A stretch of DNA of 23,173 nt from Saccoglossus kowalevskii. Its lineage: Eukaryota; Hemichordata; Enteropneusta; Harrimaniidae. Shown piece after piece: positions 9,943 to 18,741 of this stretch. Where the stretch lies: NCBI RefSeq assembly GCF_000003605.2, contig NW_003106595.1, positions 761,566-784,738 on the forward strand, read 5' to 3'. The position numbers and the translations under genes are program-made. A model generated the notes under the pieces. That model was not told where the DNA came from. It worked only from the letters and a program-made list of their open reading frames with translations, and searched no databases. The number at the start of each line of letters is the position of its first letter. The first letter of the stretch is position 1.

Positions 9943-10503
9943 GATGGCAGCCAGTGTTCCATTTTGGATTTGATAGTGACAAAAATGCATGCGCGTTTGT
10001 CCCATGTCTGATGTACTGTAAAACGAGTCTTATTAGCTGGCATGTTATTTTAGCTAATCTGTAATTTCGCTAATTCAAGATATCACTAATTTAAAATAAA
10101 GAATATTCTCACAATAAGATTGTTGGCACTTTAGCTAAATTACGATTCAGTTAATTCATACATGGAGTCAAATTCGCTAAAATGGCATGTAGCTATTTAA
10201 ACGTGTTTTATTTACAGTTTGTTGAGTTTGAACCGCCCAGACACGACAAGATGCAATATTTTTTTTAAAATGGCCATCATTTAGCAATTTTAAACCAAAT
10301 TTGAATGTATATACTATGTTTGAATAAAATTTGTCCATGTATGACTAAGATCCTAATTTGAAATGGTGAACATCTGTGATTTTGATGTATTTTTAGCCTT
10401 AAAATGGCTGCCATTCAACCATCTTGAATCGGCTCATGAAACAAATACATGTGCATATGTCTGATGTGAAATTTGAACTTGAATTGTCCAAGTATGTTGA
10501 GAT
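9943..10503. repeat. Degenerate AAAATGGC-type repeat, with another element nested inside
   Basis: Related blocks recur: AAGATGGCAGCC at 9943, AAAATGGCCATC at about 10268, AAAATGGCTGCC at about 10402. The last two are followed by similar text (AATTTG..., TTGTCCATGTATG or TTGTCCAAGTATG, then ATC). The period is roughly 130-150 bp and identity is low. The element at 10014-10218 appears to have inserted within the first block. Confidence 0.4.
10014..10218. mobile_element. Inverted-repeat element with ACTGTAAA ends
   Basis: The left end TACTGTAAAACGAGTCTTAT and following TAGCTGGCATG pair with the right end, which on the other strand reads ACTGTAAATAAAACACG and then TAGCTACATGCCATTTTAGC. The inverted repeats are about 45 bp with mismatches and the total is about 205 bp. 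It is AT-rich and non-coding. A MITE is the simplest reading. Confidence 0.65.
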
Positions 10504-11762
10504 CAAAGGTCAATAAGTCCCTGTTTTTCAACTTTGTCCAAACTGGAACTAAAAAACCACGCCGCTTAACAGCACAAACTGTGAAGTTAGTATAACTATC
10601 AATCATTTTATAATCATTCACTTTCCCAAAAAGTATGTAAAATTTCAAATTTCCCATCTTAATTAATTATGTTTAGACTAGTTCACCATATTATGGACCA
10701 GTGGATAACAAAGTTCAGAACCAATGCACTTCTTAAATAGTTTTCAGAATCTGATTTAACAGATGGTAGACGAATAACGAACAAAATGAAACATGTTTAG
10801 AATTCCTTTGATATATATTACATGTATTTACATGTGATAAACAATAACAATACATAAACATATACAGAGTGTTAAAAATAGAATAATTTACAGTGAAAAT
10901 AAAAATAAAACATGATGGTTCACCAGTGGGAAACTGGCATGTGTTATTTAGAGATGGTTATTTAGTATTACATACAAATGCCAATCAATACTCACGGTTA
11001 ACTCATTACCTTGCACACAAACTATAAATCCACATCTCAGTACACCGTAAACTTTAGACCACGGAACTCTTCCAATATCAATATTCTCCATACCCACTTT
11101 AGAAGCCATCCCGCCACCCTTTCACTCCAAAAAGACGTTTGAGTCAAGTGTACAAGTCTCGTATGCAAGTAAAAATCCTACTTCAAGCATTGGATGATGG
11201 ATATATTAGTTTTATTTAAAAGTTTTTATACTTGGTCTAGCCTGGACACCACATTTAGTTATTTGAGGAAATGCGGTTTCAGTCTTTTATTCATTTGATT
11301 TCTTTTAAAATCATAAGTGAAACCTCTTTGTCAGAAGCCAGGCGCACGCATCAAATTGATCCAGTACACAGACAGACAATCGAATCAACAGATGGACGGA
11401 ATTGTATGTACACTCTTCAATGTCAATTTCATTGAAACGGATCTATTTTTAACTTTTTTTATTACAATCTATTACAAAATAGTTTCAAAATTGTAATGTA
11501 ATTATTTGTTTGCATGAAAGTTGAAATAACCTACTGCTGGGTGCTTTTTTCCTAACCAATGGTAATTGATTTTAATGCTTATATGACCCAATGATAGGGT
11601 TTGATCTGGTTGAAACAGGGAAAATGTATTAAACTGTCCTGTCACATAGTCCCAAACAGGAAACACTGTTTCTGATGGAAAATGTACTTTGAAATTTTGT
11701 TATCAAAACAGTCAGTGACATTCAATGTCACCTAGCACAAAAATAACAAACCAACCATATTT

Positions 11763-11906
11763 CCTCTATTAGAATTGTCAACATATAATAGTTAATAATA
11801 ATCTAATTAACTTTTAAATGCTGATACACGAGGCACAGATTTCTAATACCCAGGATTCAGTGGTACCCAAAAAAGCTTGTTTTATCACATGCAATTCTAA
11901 TAGAGG
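11763..11906. repeat. Perfect 15-bp inverted repeat in the ACBD6 3' UTR
   Basis: CCTCTATTAGAATTG at 11763-11777 is the exact reverse complement of CAATTCTAATAGAGG at 11892-11906, with 114 bp between. It lies 24-167 bp past the ACBD6 stop codon. It could be a 144-bp MITE or a stem in the mRNA. Confidence 0.7.
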
Positions 11907-11929
11907 TAATACAGTATTTCATACATAAA

Positions 11930-12069
11930 TCAGGGACAACCCAAGAGTGATATAATATCTTTGTTGTACGTATTCGCTGATGGTAGACAGCCGTCATTGT
12001 CCTCGATAGAGACATCAGCTCCATGGTCTAGAAGCAGCTTAATAACAGGAACAAATTCACAGGTAACCG
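11930..12069 (-). CDS. ACBD6: ACBD6 exon 6 (second ankyrin repeat, stop)
   Basis: Completes Ala199 and encodes residues 200-244: VTCEFVPVIKLLLDHGADVS, the DNDGCLP motif and a short C-terminus. The stop TGA is at 11932-11930. The acceptor CAG sits beside a run of T (on this strand) from the A16 tract at 12073. Confidence 0.94.
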
Positions 12070-15000
12070 CTGAAAAAAAAAAAAAAAATGTTTTTTTTTT
12101 TTCAATAGCAAACAGGTTTTGATTGAATTGCCACTTTTATAAAATCCAACATATCAATTACGAAAACTATCCATACATACCATAGTGCAAGGGAGTCTGT
12201 CCGTCTTCGTCTTTAGCATTAATATTTGCATTATATTTTAAAAGTAAATTAACCATTTTCTCTAACCCTCGATCACATGCCCAGTGTAATAACGTTAATC
12301 CCTGAAAGACAGACATGTCAGTCATCAGAGTAATCACAAACTGGTCTGTGGAGTTTAGACAAGTATGGCTTCACCAACAAACAGACGCATTATTCTTTGC
12401 GGTATAGACATGCATGGTCCAACAAACAAACCAATATGTTACAAAGTTGCAAGATGGTATTTTAAACAAAATACATGAATACATGTAGAATCGACAAATC
12501 CAATATGCTGCATAATTCCTGATTCTCGAATTACTGACAGACACGATGTAATTTTGTTTGCACATGCATAACCTACCCAGCAATGGGCAAGGGTAGAACA
12601 AAAATATAAAAGATCAAATGGACAACCCTGAAAGAATACAGTAGCATATTTGAAACAATTATTAAAAAATCACGAAGTGAGTGCGAGTGGTTGCAAATGG
12701 AAACAGCGAGGAGAACGATATAAGATAGCTGAAAAACGTGGATTACCAGTTGAGAAAATAAACTGAAAAAGAGATGGTATGTGTGTGTTTCAATGGGTAA
12801 ATATGATCATGACAGTTTTTCACTATAGGCAAAGATAATTTGCATGTTCGTTTTTTCTTGCTTTATAGGCAGAATGGTGTACACATTTTCAGAGGCTGAT
12901 ACAAGCTAGTCGAAATATGATGGCACTTTTATTTGAAGTAATTTTTCATGCTGGGACGAGCGGTGTACTGCGACTCATGTGTGCATGGAATATTCAAAAT
13001 ATGTTCTATCTTCCGGTTTGTTGACCTTGACTGACACACTATGCGAAAGTGCATAAACGATAAACATGCCGAAACCGGGAATTGTTTCAACGCTAACATA
13101 GAAATAAAATGTGAACTGTGTATGGTCCAATGTGGTTTTCGACAAAGCCTCAAAATAAATACATGTGAAAGCTCACCTGATCATCGACCTGATTCGTTAC
13201 GTCCTCATTACAGTTCTGCATCAGTGACTGTACCTTTGATATGTTGTCCTCCTTCAGCCAATCAAAAATAGTCTTTTGATCATCCCTGTAATTTCAATGA
13301 AATAAGTAAGCTGATCAACCATTGGCTATCACTTACTGAAGGATGATTGCCAACAGTCTTCATAAATGACTGTATACGAAAATTCTGACAACTGATGACT
13401 AATTAAGATAGGAGAAAATAAGGTCAAAGGTTACTGGCATGTAAGAAGTGTTAACCAGACTTGTTTCAATCACAGTCCCTTTTAAAGCGGCGAAGTCGTC
13501 ACCTACGCATGCGTCAGATGGCCATAGCGTGTTGTTGTTTAAAAACAAACGTCTACCCATGAGCCTTTGCATTTTAGCGTGTGTTGTTATCGTCGCTTGG
13601 GACTCAATTCCTGTGCGTGCCAGGTGACGACCCTCTCGCTTTAAAGGCTGTCACACTGAGGAATCATTTGTTTACATTTTTGCCAACCAGCATGCAAATG
13701 TCTGATAACAAATGCCGCTCCCTATTCAGCACTACCCAATGGAGTAAGTATTTTACACAAGTTAAATACATCATATTGAGCAAGACATGAAATAATTGAG
13801 AAATATAAATATAAATTAAAAAAAAAAACATATTTCTTTATACGATTCATCCTATTCACCACCAAACTTTCTTGCCAAATTTGTTCTGCAATTTTTTCTC
13901 ATATTCTTCAATATGACTGGAAATGAACCCTAATTTTGAAGCCAACAGACAAAATTTCAGTAAATTTTCAGTTATTATTCAAAAAATGTGGCTATTTGTC
14001 TCAATGAAGGAAAGTGCAGACTAAAAACGAGACTATTATTTTTATGAGTATTGAGTATTTTATAATCAGTATTTTCATAATCATTTTACATCCATGAATA
14101 TTTAATCAATGTGGAATGAATTTTAAGACCTATTTACCACTGAACAAGACAACTGCCTTTTCAATTTAATTAAAGCTTATCTACCGATAACCCCCATGTT
14201 AACACTATTAAACATTTACTATCGGGGGTAGTACCAAGTCGTTGAAAATTGTATGGTTTTCTGAACCCCCTGTTAGCAATACCATCATATTCCCAGCTGA
14301 CCTCACCTTATTTGTACTTCTTCTTTGTACAAAGTACTGACAGCAACACCCATTCCAGTCGTGGTCTTGGTTGTCTCAGCATCTGCATGCCAGGATGGAT
14401 CAACTCGTAGTAGTTCATTAATATACTCTTTCATTGCTTGCATTTCACTCATTGTACCAAGCTTCTTCCAGCAATCCCTACAAGAAAAGCGTAGTTTACG
14501 AATGATATACGTCACTAAGCAATGCGATTAAAATCGCTCAGTTTCTAAACAAGATACAAAATATTCTCGGGGGCAGAGCTACATCACAGAACGTTCTACG
14601 TTGCTAAGACGCACCACTGTACCATGTATTTCTATGGGCTCTGCGTGAGCTGCTGCGGAACGCCGGTCAAACAGCTGGTGAAAACAGATAAAGTTGAGAA
14701 AATAGCACAAACTCAGCTATGAGACAATCCTGAACAACTAAATTTAAACATGTAGAGGTAATCTTTTTACCCTGTTCAAGGGAGTCTCAGCAACTATTCC
14801 AAAGTACCGTTTTCTGAGTTTTCGGACTTTGTTTTTACCATGACAGTTGCCAGGTGGTGAAAATACCTGGATGTCCATCGCCTGAGAATAGAGTATTTAT
14901 GACTTTTGTGTTGTGGCAAAAATTATGTTGGTGAGTTTTTTTGTTTTGTTTTTTATATTTCATTTTTACGTTAACCACATATATAAATATATAAAAAAAT

Positions 15001-17295
15001 CCCATCTAGAGTATAATTTCTACACAAAAACCATGGTAACGAGATAATTATATGATTATGTTCGTGAATTTATAATTTGTTCAGGAACTAAGTTTTGCTT
15101 TTCACAGAAAAGCTACAGTGAACTTGGAAGTAATGCAGTGAGAGTGAGAAGGAAGAAAGAAAGATTGCTGCACCTGAGTTTTAGCGCTAAAGTGATGAAT
15201 GTTTGAATTCAGTTCAATCAAAACTTGTGCACACATCAAGCGGCCTGTCAGTTTATACACCTGAATGACGCAATGACAAGGTCATTGACCTTAATTACAC
15301 ATCTAGGCATTTTCTTTATTATATAACACATCACTCGTTAATACTGTACTGTAATTGATCAAAACAGGATCACATGTTATCTGCTAAATTACCATAGTAG
15401 CACCAGGGAAATTACTAGTTCCCTAGGGAGACTAGTGCCCGGGGATGACGTCACTCGTCACCTGATCGTGTGATTTCCAATACGTCATCTGCAAGTTTGG
15501 TCACTGATATCGATGGTCCGCCTCTAAAGACTGGAAATTTAGCTTCAGTTCAGAAGAAAAACTTGACACACTCGTAGAAAATAAAGATGCACCGAAGACG
15601 AAGGATGCAATCAGGTTTTCTAGAAGCGTCTTTACATCGTTTTGTGAAGAAATCGGAACACCGCTAGCAGACATCGAGAAGAAGAAGGCAGACGATCTAT
15701 GCATGTTCCTAGCTTGAACGTGTAATGTGTTTTAAAACACCTATTGTATGGCCTAATATGTGCTTACTATAGTATGATTTACTTACCACTTCTGTTTGCC
15801 TTCAAAGTCAAAGAAACCTGGTCTGGAAGTATTACAAACACCTTCTTTTGCCTTGGACAAAAAAAAAACAACAGAATAGTTAAAACATAACATCACATAA
15901 AAATGTATCACCACATACAGTTTCTAAATTTTAGGAGAAATATTAGTGACAAATGACATGTGAAAATAATTTGGCTGGCCAATCCAATGTCAATAATGAC
16001 TTGAAATCTGGGTGTGTCGTGAATGTAGCAAAACAACTTCAATAACATTCAAGGCAAATTCTGTACATTTACTAGCAATGTTGATAATAACTTACTGTGG
16101 TGTAGCAACACTTGCCTAAACATTATTGTTCAAAGAATGACTGAAACCATGGTAATGCATTGTGCATGTATGTTTGAGTATAACAAATTTGTCCATGTGC
16201 CAAAAAAAAATTGGAAATCATAAAAAATGTTGAAATTACAAAAAATACTTGTTTCATGGAATTGATTTATAGCCTACCTAGTATCTTATCACATGGTGCT
16301 AGGCTAGATACACACTAAAGAAACTAAAACCACTGTTCAAGTTGAGATGCTGAATTGTTTGACTTACAGACATCAAGTTACAAAAATGACAACGCCCATA
16401 TTTCATAAACCACGCTCACTTTCACAAAAAAACACGCCCAAATTGTAACTCTATGTCCAACTAACAATCAACAGAACTTCAGAGTTATGGGCAACATAGA
16501 ATTTTTGTTTTGTTCAATGTTCAAATTTCGTAACTCAAATTTTTATTATTAGTTATCCAGTGGTAACTCAATGACCGTAACTCGAACAATTCAGCATCTC
16601 GTTCCTGACATTGCACACATACACAAAAACCCCTGATGTAAATAAAACCATTGCGTGCAAAGTTGACTTTCTCTTTGAAATTAAGGCAATTTAGAAAATA
16701 CTTTCAGACTAAACTTGTTGGTTTTGAAACATTTGAAATTTGCTTTAATCCATCTGAGACTTATTTTATAGTAAGCTGCGGTTACAGTAAATTTTAACCC
16801 CCCAGATGGAAAGAGTTGCTTTTGCACCACCACCTGGCCCCTAACACTAAACCTATCAACAGTCGCTTGAGGGAATGTGCCCTATCCCTCCGTCCAGCGC
16901 TCCCCAATTTACCGGTTAATTGTATCTGCCTCTCTTAAGGACACCTAGTTATCTAGAGGAGGCATTTACAATCGAATTGGGGGAGAGCTTTGGGGTTAGA
17001 GTTAGGATTGGGGTGGGGTGGGGTGCAAAAAGAACTCTTTTCCTTGCAACATCCAGAGCAATCTCAATAACAAATGCATTCTCGTCTGTTTATGTGAGTC
17101 TCGGGTCCCGGGTGGTTTTGTACTGAATAATTATGATCCACGAGTGTCGATTTTATACAACTATACCTGTTTGAATCTTGCATAAAAGTAAAGCAGTTTA
17201 TCATTACTCAGCCTGTGAGCCAGCGTTCTGACATGGTCCGTGGCAAGTTCGAAACGATCCGCCAACTCGCGATACCCGAGTTCTCCCTCTTCCAT
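11930..17295 (-). CDS. ACBD6: ACBD6-like acyl-CoA-binding and ankyrin-repeat protein, six exons, complete
   Basis: Exons on the - strand in order: 17295-17167, 15851-15787, 14477-14307, 13285-13177, 12301-12181 and 12069-11930. They total 735 nt, i.e. 244 aa plus TGA; all splice sites are GT/AG and all phases agree. The N-terminal acyl-CoA-binding domain spans about residues 5-92 (LLYFYARFKQAKEG, then PGFFDFEGKQKWDCW, then AMKEYI). A linker with GMGVAVSTLYKEE follows, then KTIFDWLKEDNI and two ankyrin repeats: GLTLLHWACDRG at 159-170 with DGQTPLHYA at 191-199, then LLLDHGADVSIEDNDGCLP. This order and these words are those of animal ACBD6. The human protein binds long-chain acyl-CoA and supports N-myristoyltransferase. 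The ATG has A at -3 and G at +4, with an in-frame TGA upstream and no ATG between. The human protein is about 40 residues longer, mainly at the N-terminus. Confidence 0.95.
12073..12102. repeat. A16-TG-T12 homopolymer palindrome at the ACBD6 intron 5 acceptor
   Basis: Sixteen A followed by TG and twelve T. Read on the - strand, the A16 becomes the T-rich polypyrimidine tract three bases from the exon 6 start. The whole is self-complementary and likely unstable in length. Confidence 0.9.
12181..12301 (-). CDS. ACBD6: ACBD6 exon 5 (first ankyrin repeat)
   Basis: Encodes residues 159-198: GLTLLHWACDRG, VNLLLKYNANINAKD and the start of the second repeat, DGQTPLHY. Phase 1 donor GTATGT. Confidence 0.95.
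13177..13285 (-). CDS. ACBD6: ACBD6 exon 4
   Basis: Completes Arg122 and encodes residues 123-158, DDQKTIFDWLKEDNI through NQVDDQ: the helical stretch leading into the ankyrin repeats. Acceptor AATTACAG, donor GTGAGC, phase 0. Confidence 0.93.
13486..13640. mobile_element. TTAA-flanked MITE, subtype A, copy 3 (ACBD6 intron 3)
   Basis: The element is 155 bp. The left end is AGCGGCGAAGTCGTCACCT; the right end on the other strand is AGCGAGAGGGTCGTCACCTG. TTAA lies at 13482-13485 and 13641-13644. It is homologous, in inverted orientation, to the copy at 20547-20700; shared words include CATGAGCCTTTGC and TGTGTTGTTATC. Confidence 0.85.
14307..14477 (-). CDS. ACBD6: ACBD6 exon 3
   Basis: Completes Trp65 and encodes residues 66-121 plus two bases of Arg122. 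It covers the last helix of the acyl-CoA-binding domain (MQAMKEYINELL) and the linker ending VSTLYKEEVQI. Acceptor TTCTTGTAG, donor GTGAGG. Confidence 0.95.
14550..14729 (-). repeat. Dispersed repeat of about 180 bp, copy B (ACBD6 intron 2)
   Basis: It is the reverse-strand counterpart of 6002-6180. Shared words on the - strand are TTTGACCGGCGTTCC, ACATGGTACA and GTCTTAGCAACGTAGAACG. Because ACBD6 is also on the - strand, both genes carry this repeat in the sense direction. Confidence 0.75.
15508..15717 (+). pseudogene. Fragment resembling the N-terminal module of Crypton/DUF3504-type tyrosine recombinases
   Basis: An open frame of 69 codons without an ATG upstream of its core runs from the stop at 15505-15507 to TGA at 15715-15717. 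The words SSEEKLDTLVENKDAPKTKD, AIRFSRSVFTSFCEE and LADIEKKKADDLCMFLA follow the pattern (basic-Thr-Lys, aromatic helix, then Glu-Leu-rich helix) of the SAM-like N-terminal region of Crypton-derived proteins. It is antisense to ACBD6, within intron 2 and 70 bp from exon 2. It ends where the family would continue with a conserved FY motif. Recognition is by pattern only. Confidence 0.4.
15787..15851 (-). CDS. ACBD6: ACBD6 exon 2
   Basis: Encodes residues 44-64 plus two bases of Trp65. It carries RPGFFDFEGKQK, the conserved middle of the acyl-CoA-binding domain. Acceptor TTTGTCCAAG, donor GTAAGT. At 65 bp it is too short to be found by ORF length. Confidence 0.93.
16344..16600. mobile_element. 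257-bp DNA element with GAGATGCTGAATTGTT termini (ACBD6 intron 1)
   Basis: The left end GAGATGCTGAATTGTT is exactly repeated in inverted orientation at the right end (AACAATTCAGCATCTC, 16585-16600). Weaker inverted similarity extends to about 40 bp. The interior is non-coding and has repeated GTAACTC/GAGTTA words. A truncated copy lies at 1771-2035. No clear target duplication is visible. Confidence 0.8.
16992..17023 (+). other. Four GGGG runs, potential G-quadruplex
   Basis: GGGG runs at 16992, 17010, 17015 and 17020. Three are separated by a single T; the first loop is 14 nt. The tract is in ACBD6 intron 1, about 145 bp from exon 1, so the transcript would carry the C-rich strand. Confidence 0.5.
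17167..17295 (-). CDS. ACBD6: ACBD6 exon 1
   Basis: Encodes residues 1-43, from the start Met to FKQ in the first part of the acyl-CoA-binding domain. Phase 0 donor CAG|GTATAG. The good start context and an upstream stop in frame favour this ATG. Confidence 0.92.
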
Positions 17296-17798
17296 TTTGA
17301 AAACATGCCGTAAAACCTGTCATTTTGCGACATTGCCTGTATTAATTGTATCACTTCATAAAAGTGATTTATTGCTTGTTCTGAGCTATACACAAGATTT
17401 AAATATCACACGCTGATTTCGTTAATATATATGTATACTTACTCACCGGCGATTAGCGATTATTCGTAACCGTTTTTGATGATATCGTAAAAAGGTGATG
17501 TGCAATAACGACATCAATTTCGTCAGTGTCACTTGGAAAGGCGAATTTTAGAGTGGCTCGGATTATTATTCTGTCCACCCTGTAACCTGCTCTTGATTTG
17601 ATGACAATTATATGCTTAAACACGTTAACGTTCGTTAACATGCCGACGGGTTAAAATCTTTCCAACTTCGTTGCCGTACGATTCCATACATCAAGACTTT
17701 GAACCCGGAAGTACCACTACATGAGGACATACTTTTCTTGCGATCAATATACGCCATAAGTGTTGGTTCATCGCAGCCAGTGTACGTCGGGTGCCACA
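17296..17798. promoter_or_regulatory. Shared region between divergent start codons (ACBD6 and the membrane-protein ORF)
   Basis: The 503 bp between the two ATGs contain no convincing coding exon. An ETS-like CCGGAAGT lies at 17705-17712, inside the 11-mer CCGGAAGTACC that also occurs upstream of the caspase. On the - strand a strong donor, CCG|GTGAGTAAGT, lies at 17447/17446. It could end a non-coding first exon of ACBD6 that splices to a site close to the exon 1 ATG. No TATA box is obvious. Confidence 0.4.
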
Positions 17799-18218
17799 AT
17801 GACAGTAATACCGATTCCACGACGTAGCAGGACGTTCTCTGGTCCACATCACACTTGTATGGATTGTGCCGATTCTCATATGCTCCGACTGAAACGGACG
17901 TCGAGGGAAGAGTCGTGTTTTGATATGTATCGCAGTAATATACTTTTTTACGGGCTCCTTCGTTTCATCCTGCTCTTCTGCGCAAGCATGGGAACGTTTC
18001 TTTCAGTTATAATATCGGGGGCGCTGTTTTTGATCCAGTACTCGTCAATACACGTGTTTCTACGCTTCCAATATAAACTGACGGTACTATTGATAATGAT
18101 CAACAGGGATCGGTTTAACTTTCATAAACTAAACGAAGGACTCATATACTGCATCCACGTCGTAATGCTACTTCTTGGCGGGCTGGGATGGTGTGCCATG
18201 ATGTTTGTGGATATTTGA
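17799..18218 (+). CDS. Unrecognised small multi-pass membrane protein, 139 aa
   Basis: I do not recognise this protein. The ORF opens at the ATG at 17799 (ACA before ATG, so A at -3), follows an in-frame TAA at 17757-17759, and ends TGA at 18216-18218. The N-terminus, about 50 residues, is hydrophilic and basic with a Cys/His pair (HHTCMDC). Hydrophobic segments follow: about residues 48-83 (LFYGLLRFILLFCASMG, then a second stretch SVIISGALFLI), a middle stretch FQYKLTVLLIMI, and a C-terminal segment GLIYCIHVVMLLLGGLGWCA. Three or four membrane spans are likely. There is no signal peptide pattern and no known motif. It is divergent from ACBD6 and may share its promoter region. ATTAAA at 18436-18441 could be its poly(A) signal. 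It could be a lineage-restricted gene or one exon of a longer gene; a chance ORF is not excluded. Confidence 0.45.
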   Translation: MTVIPIPRRSRTFSGPHHTCMDCADSHMLRLKRTSREESCFDMYRSNILFYGLLRFILLFCASMGTFLSVIISGALFLIQYSSIHVFLRFQYKLTVLLIMINRDRFNFHKLNEGLIYCIHVVMLLLGGLGWCAMMFVDI

Positions 18219-18440
18219 CGTCATCGTTTTGTCATCTTTTGCAAGACAGTGCATAGTTATGCTGGTGATGGTAGGAGTTTCAGTACAATTGCATCTGCCA
18301 ATCTTCTATAGTCAATTTTCAAGATCATATCTTCCTACATTGGTTTTGACTAAACTTGATTGGAGATTCTTTTCATTTTTATTTCTTCATTAAGTTATGG
18401 TCAAAGTATACGCATTTTACAGGACCTCCACTTAGATTAA

Positions 18441-18737
18441 ATAGCGGTGGTCATCGCGCTTCGCATGTGCGACATTTGTGTTGATAAACATTGATTTTTC
18501 TCGCAATCCAATGCGCTCTTCTAATGGAAAGCACAAGTATGAGGTTTGACCTGGGCGTGATTTGCACTAATTACTGTCGGCGACTCCTACAAAACCTTCC
18601 AATCACCTAAAAAACACTTAATTAAAGCTTGGTAACGGCTAAGTTTGTACTTGATCAGCGCAACAGCCAAAGTCGTCAGCTTTGTTTACAAGAGACCCAT
18701 GTATCTCGCGCATGCGTGGCGTGACGACTACCACCCT
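18441..18737. mobile_element. TTAA-flanked MITE, subtype C, copy 4
   Basis: The element is 297 bp. The left end is ATAGCGGTGGTCATCGCGC; the right end on the other strand is AGGGTGGTAGTCGTCACGC. TTAA lies at 18437-18440 and 18738-18741. It has the same terminal pattern as the other copies but a longer, different interior. No ORF. Confidence 0.82.
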
Positions 18738-18741
18738 TTAA

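Larger units (their letters stand above)
9156..11929. other. Gap between convergent genes, with decayed repeats
   Basis: No ORF here looks like a protein. It holds the inverted-repeat element at 10014-10218, a degenerate repeat at 9943-10503 and, towards the right end, the presumed ACBD6 3' UTR. TTTATT at 11458-11463 is an AATAAA poly(A) signal on the - strand, about 470 nt past the ACBD6 stop. Confidence 0.55.

Noticed and set aside
6002-14729. Pairing between caspase and ACBD6 transcripts through the inverted 180-bp repeats
   Set aside because: Both genes transcribe the repeat in the same sense, so their RNAs would not be complementary.
17208-17393. 61-codon - strand ORF over ACBD6 exon 1
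   Set aside because: It is in a different frame from the acyl-CoA-binding domain and does not give ACBD6 sequence.
18216-18223. A full CRE palindrome TGACGTCA
   Set aside because: It overlaps the stop codon of the membrane-protein ORF and is not in a promoter position; a chance match is likely.
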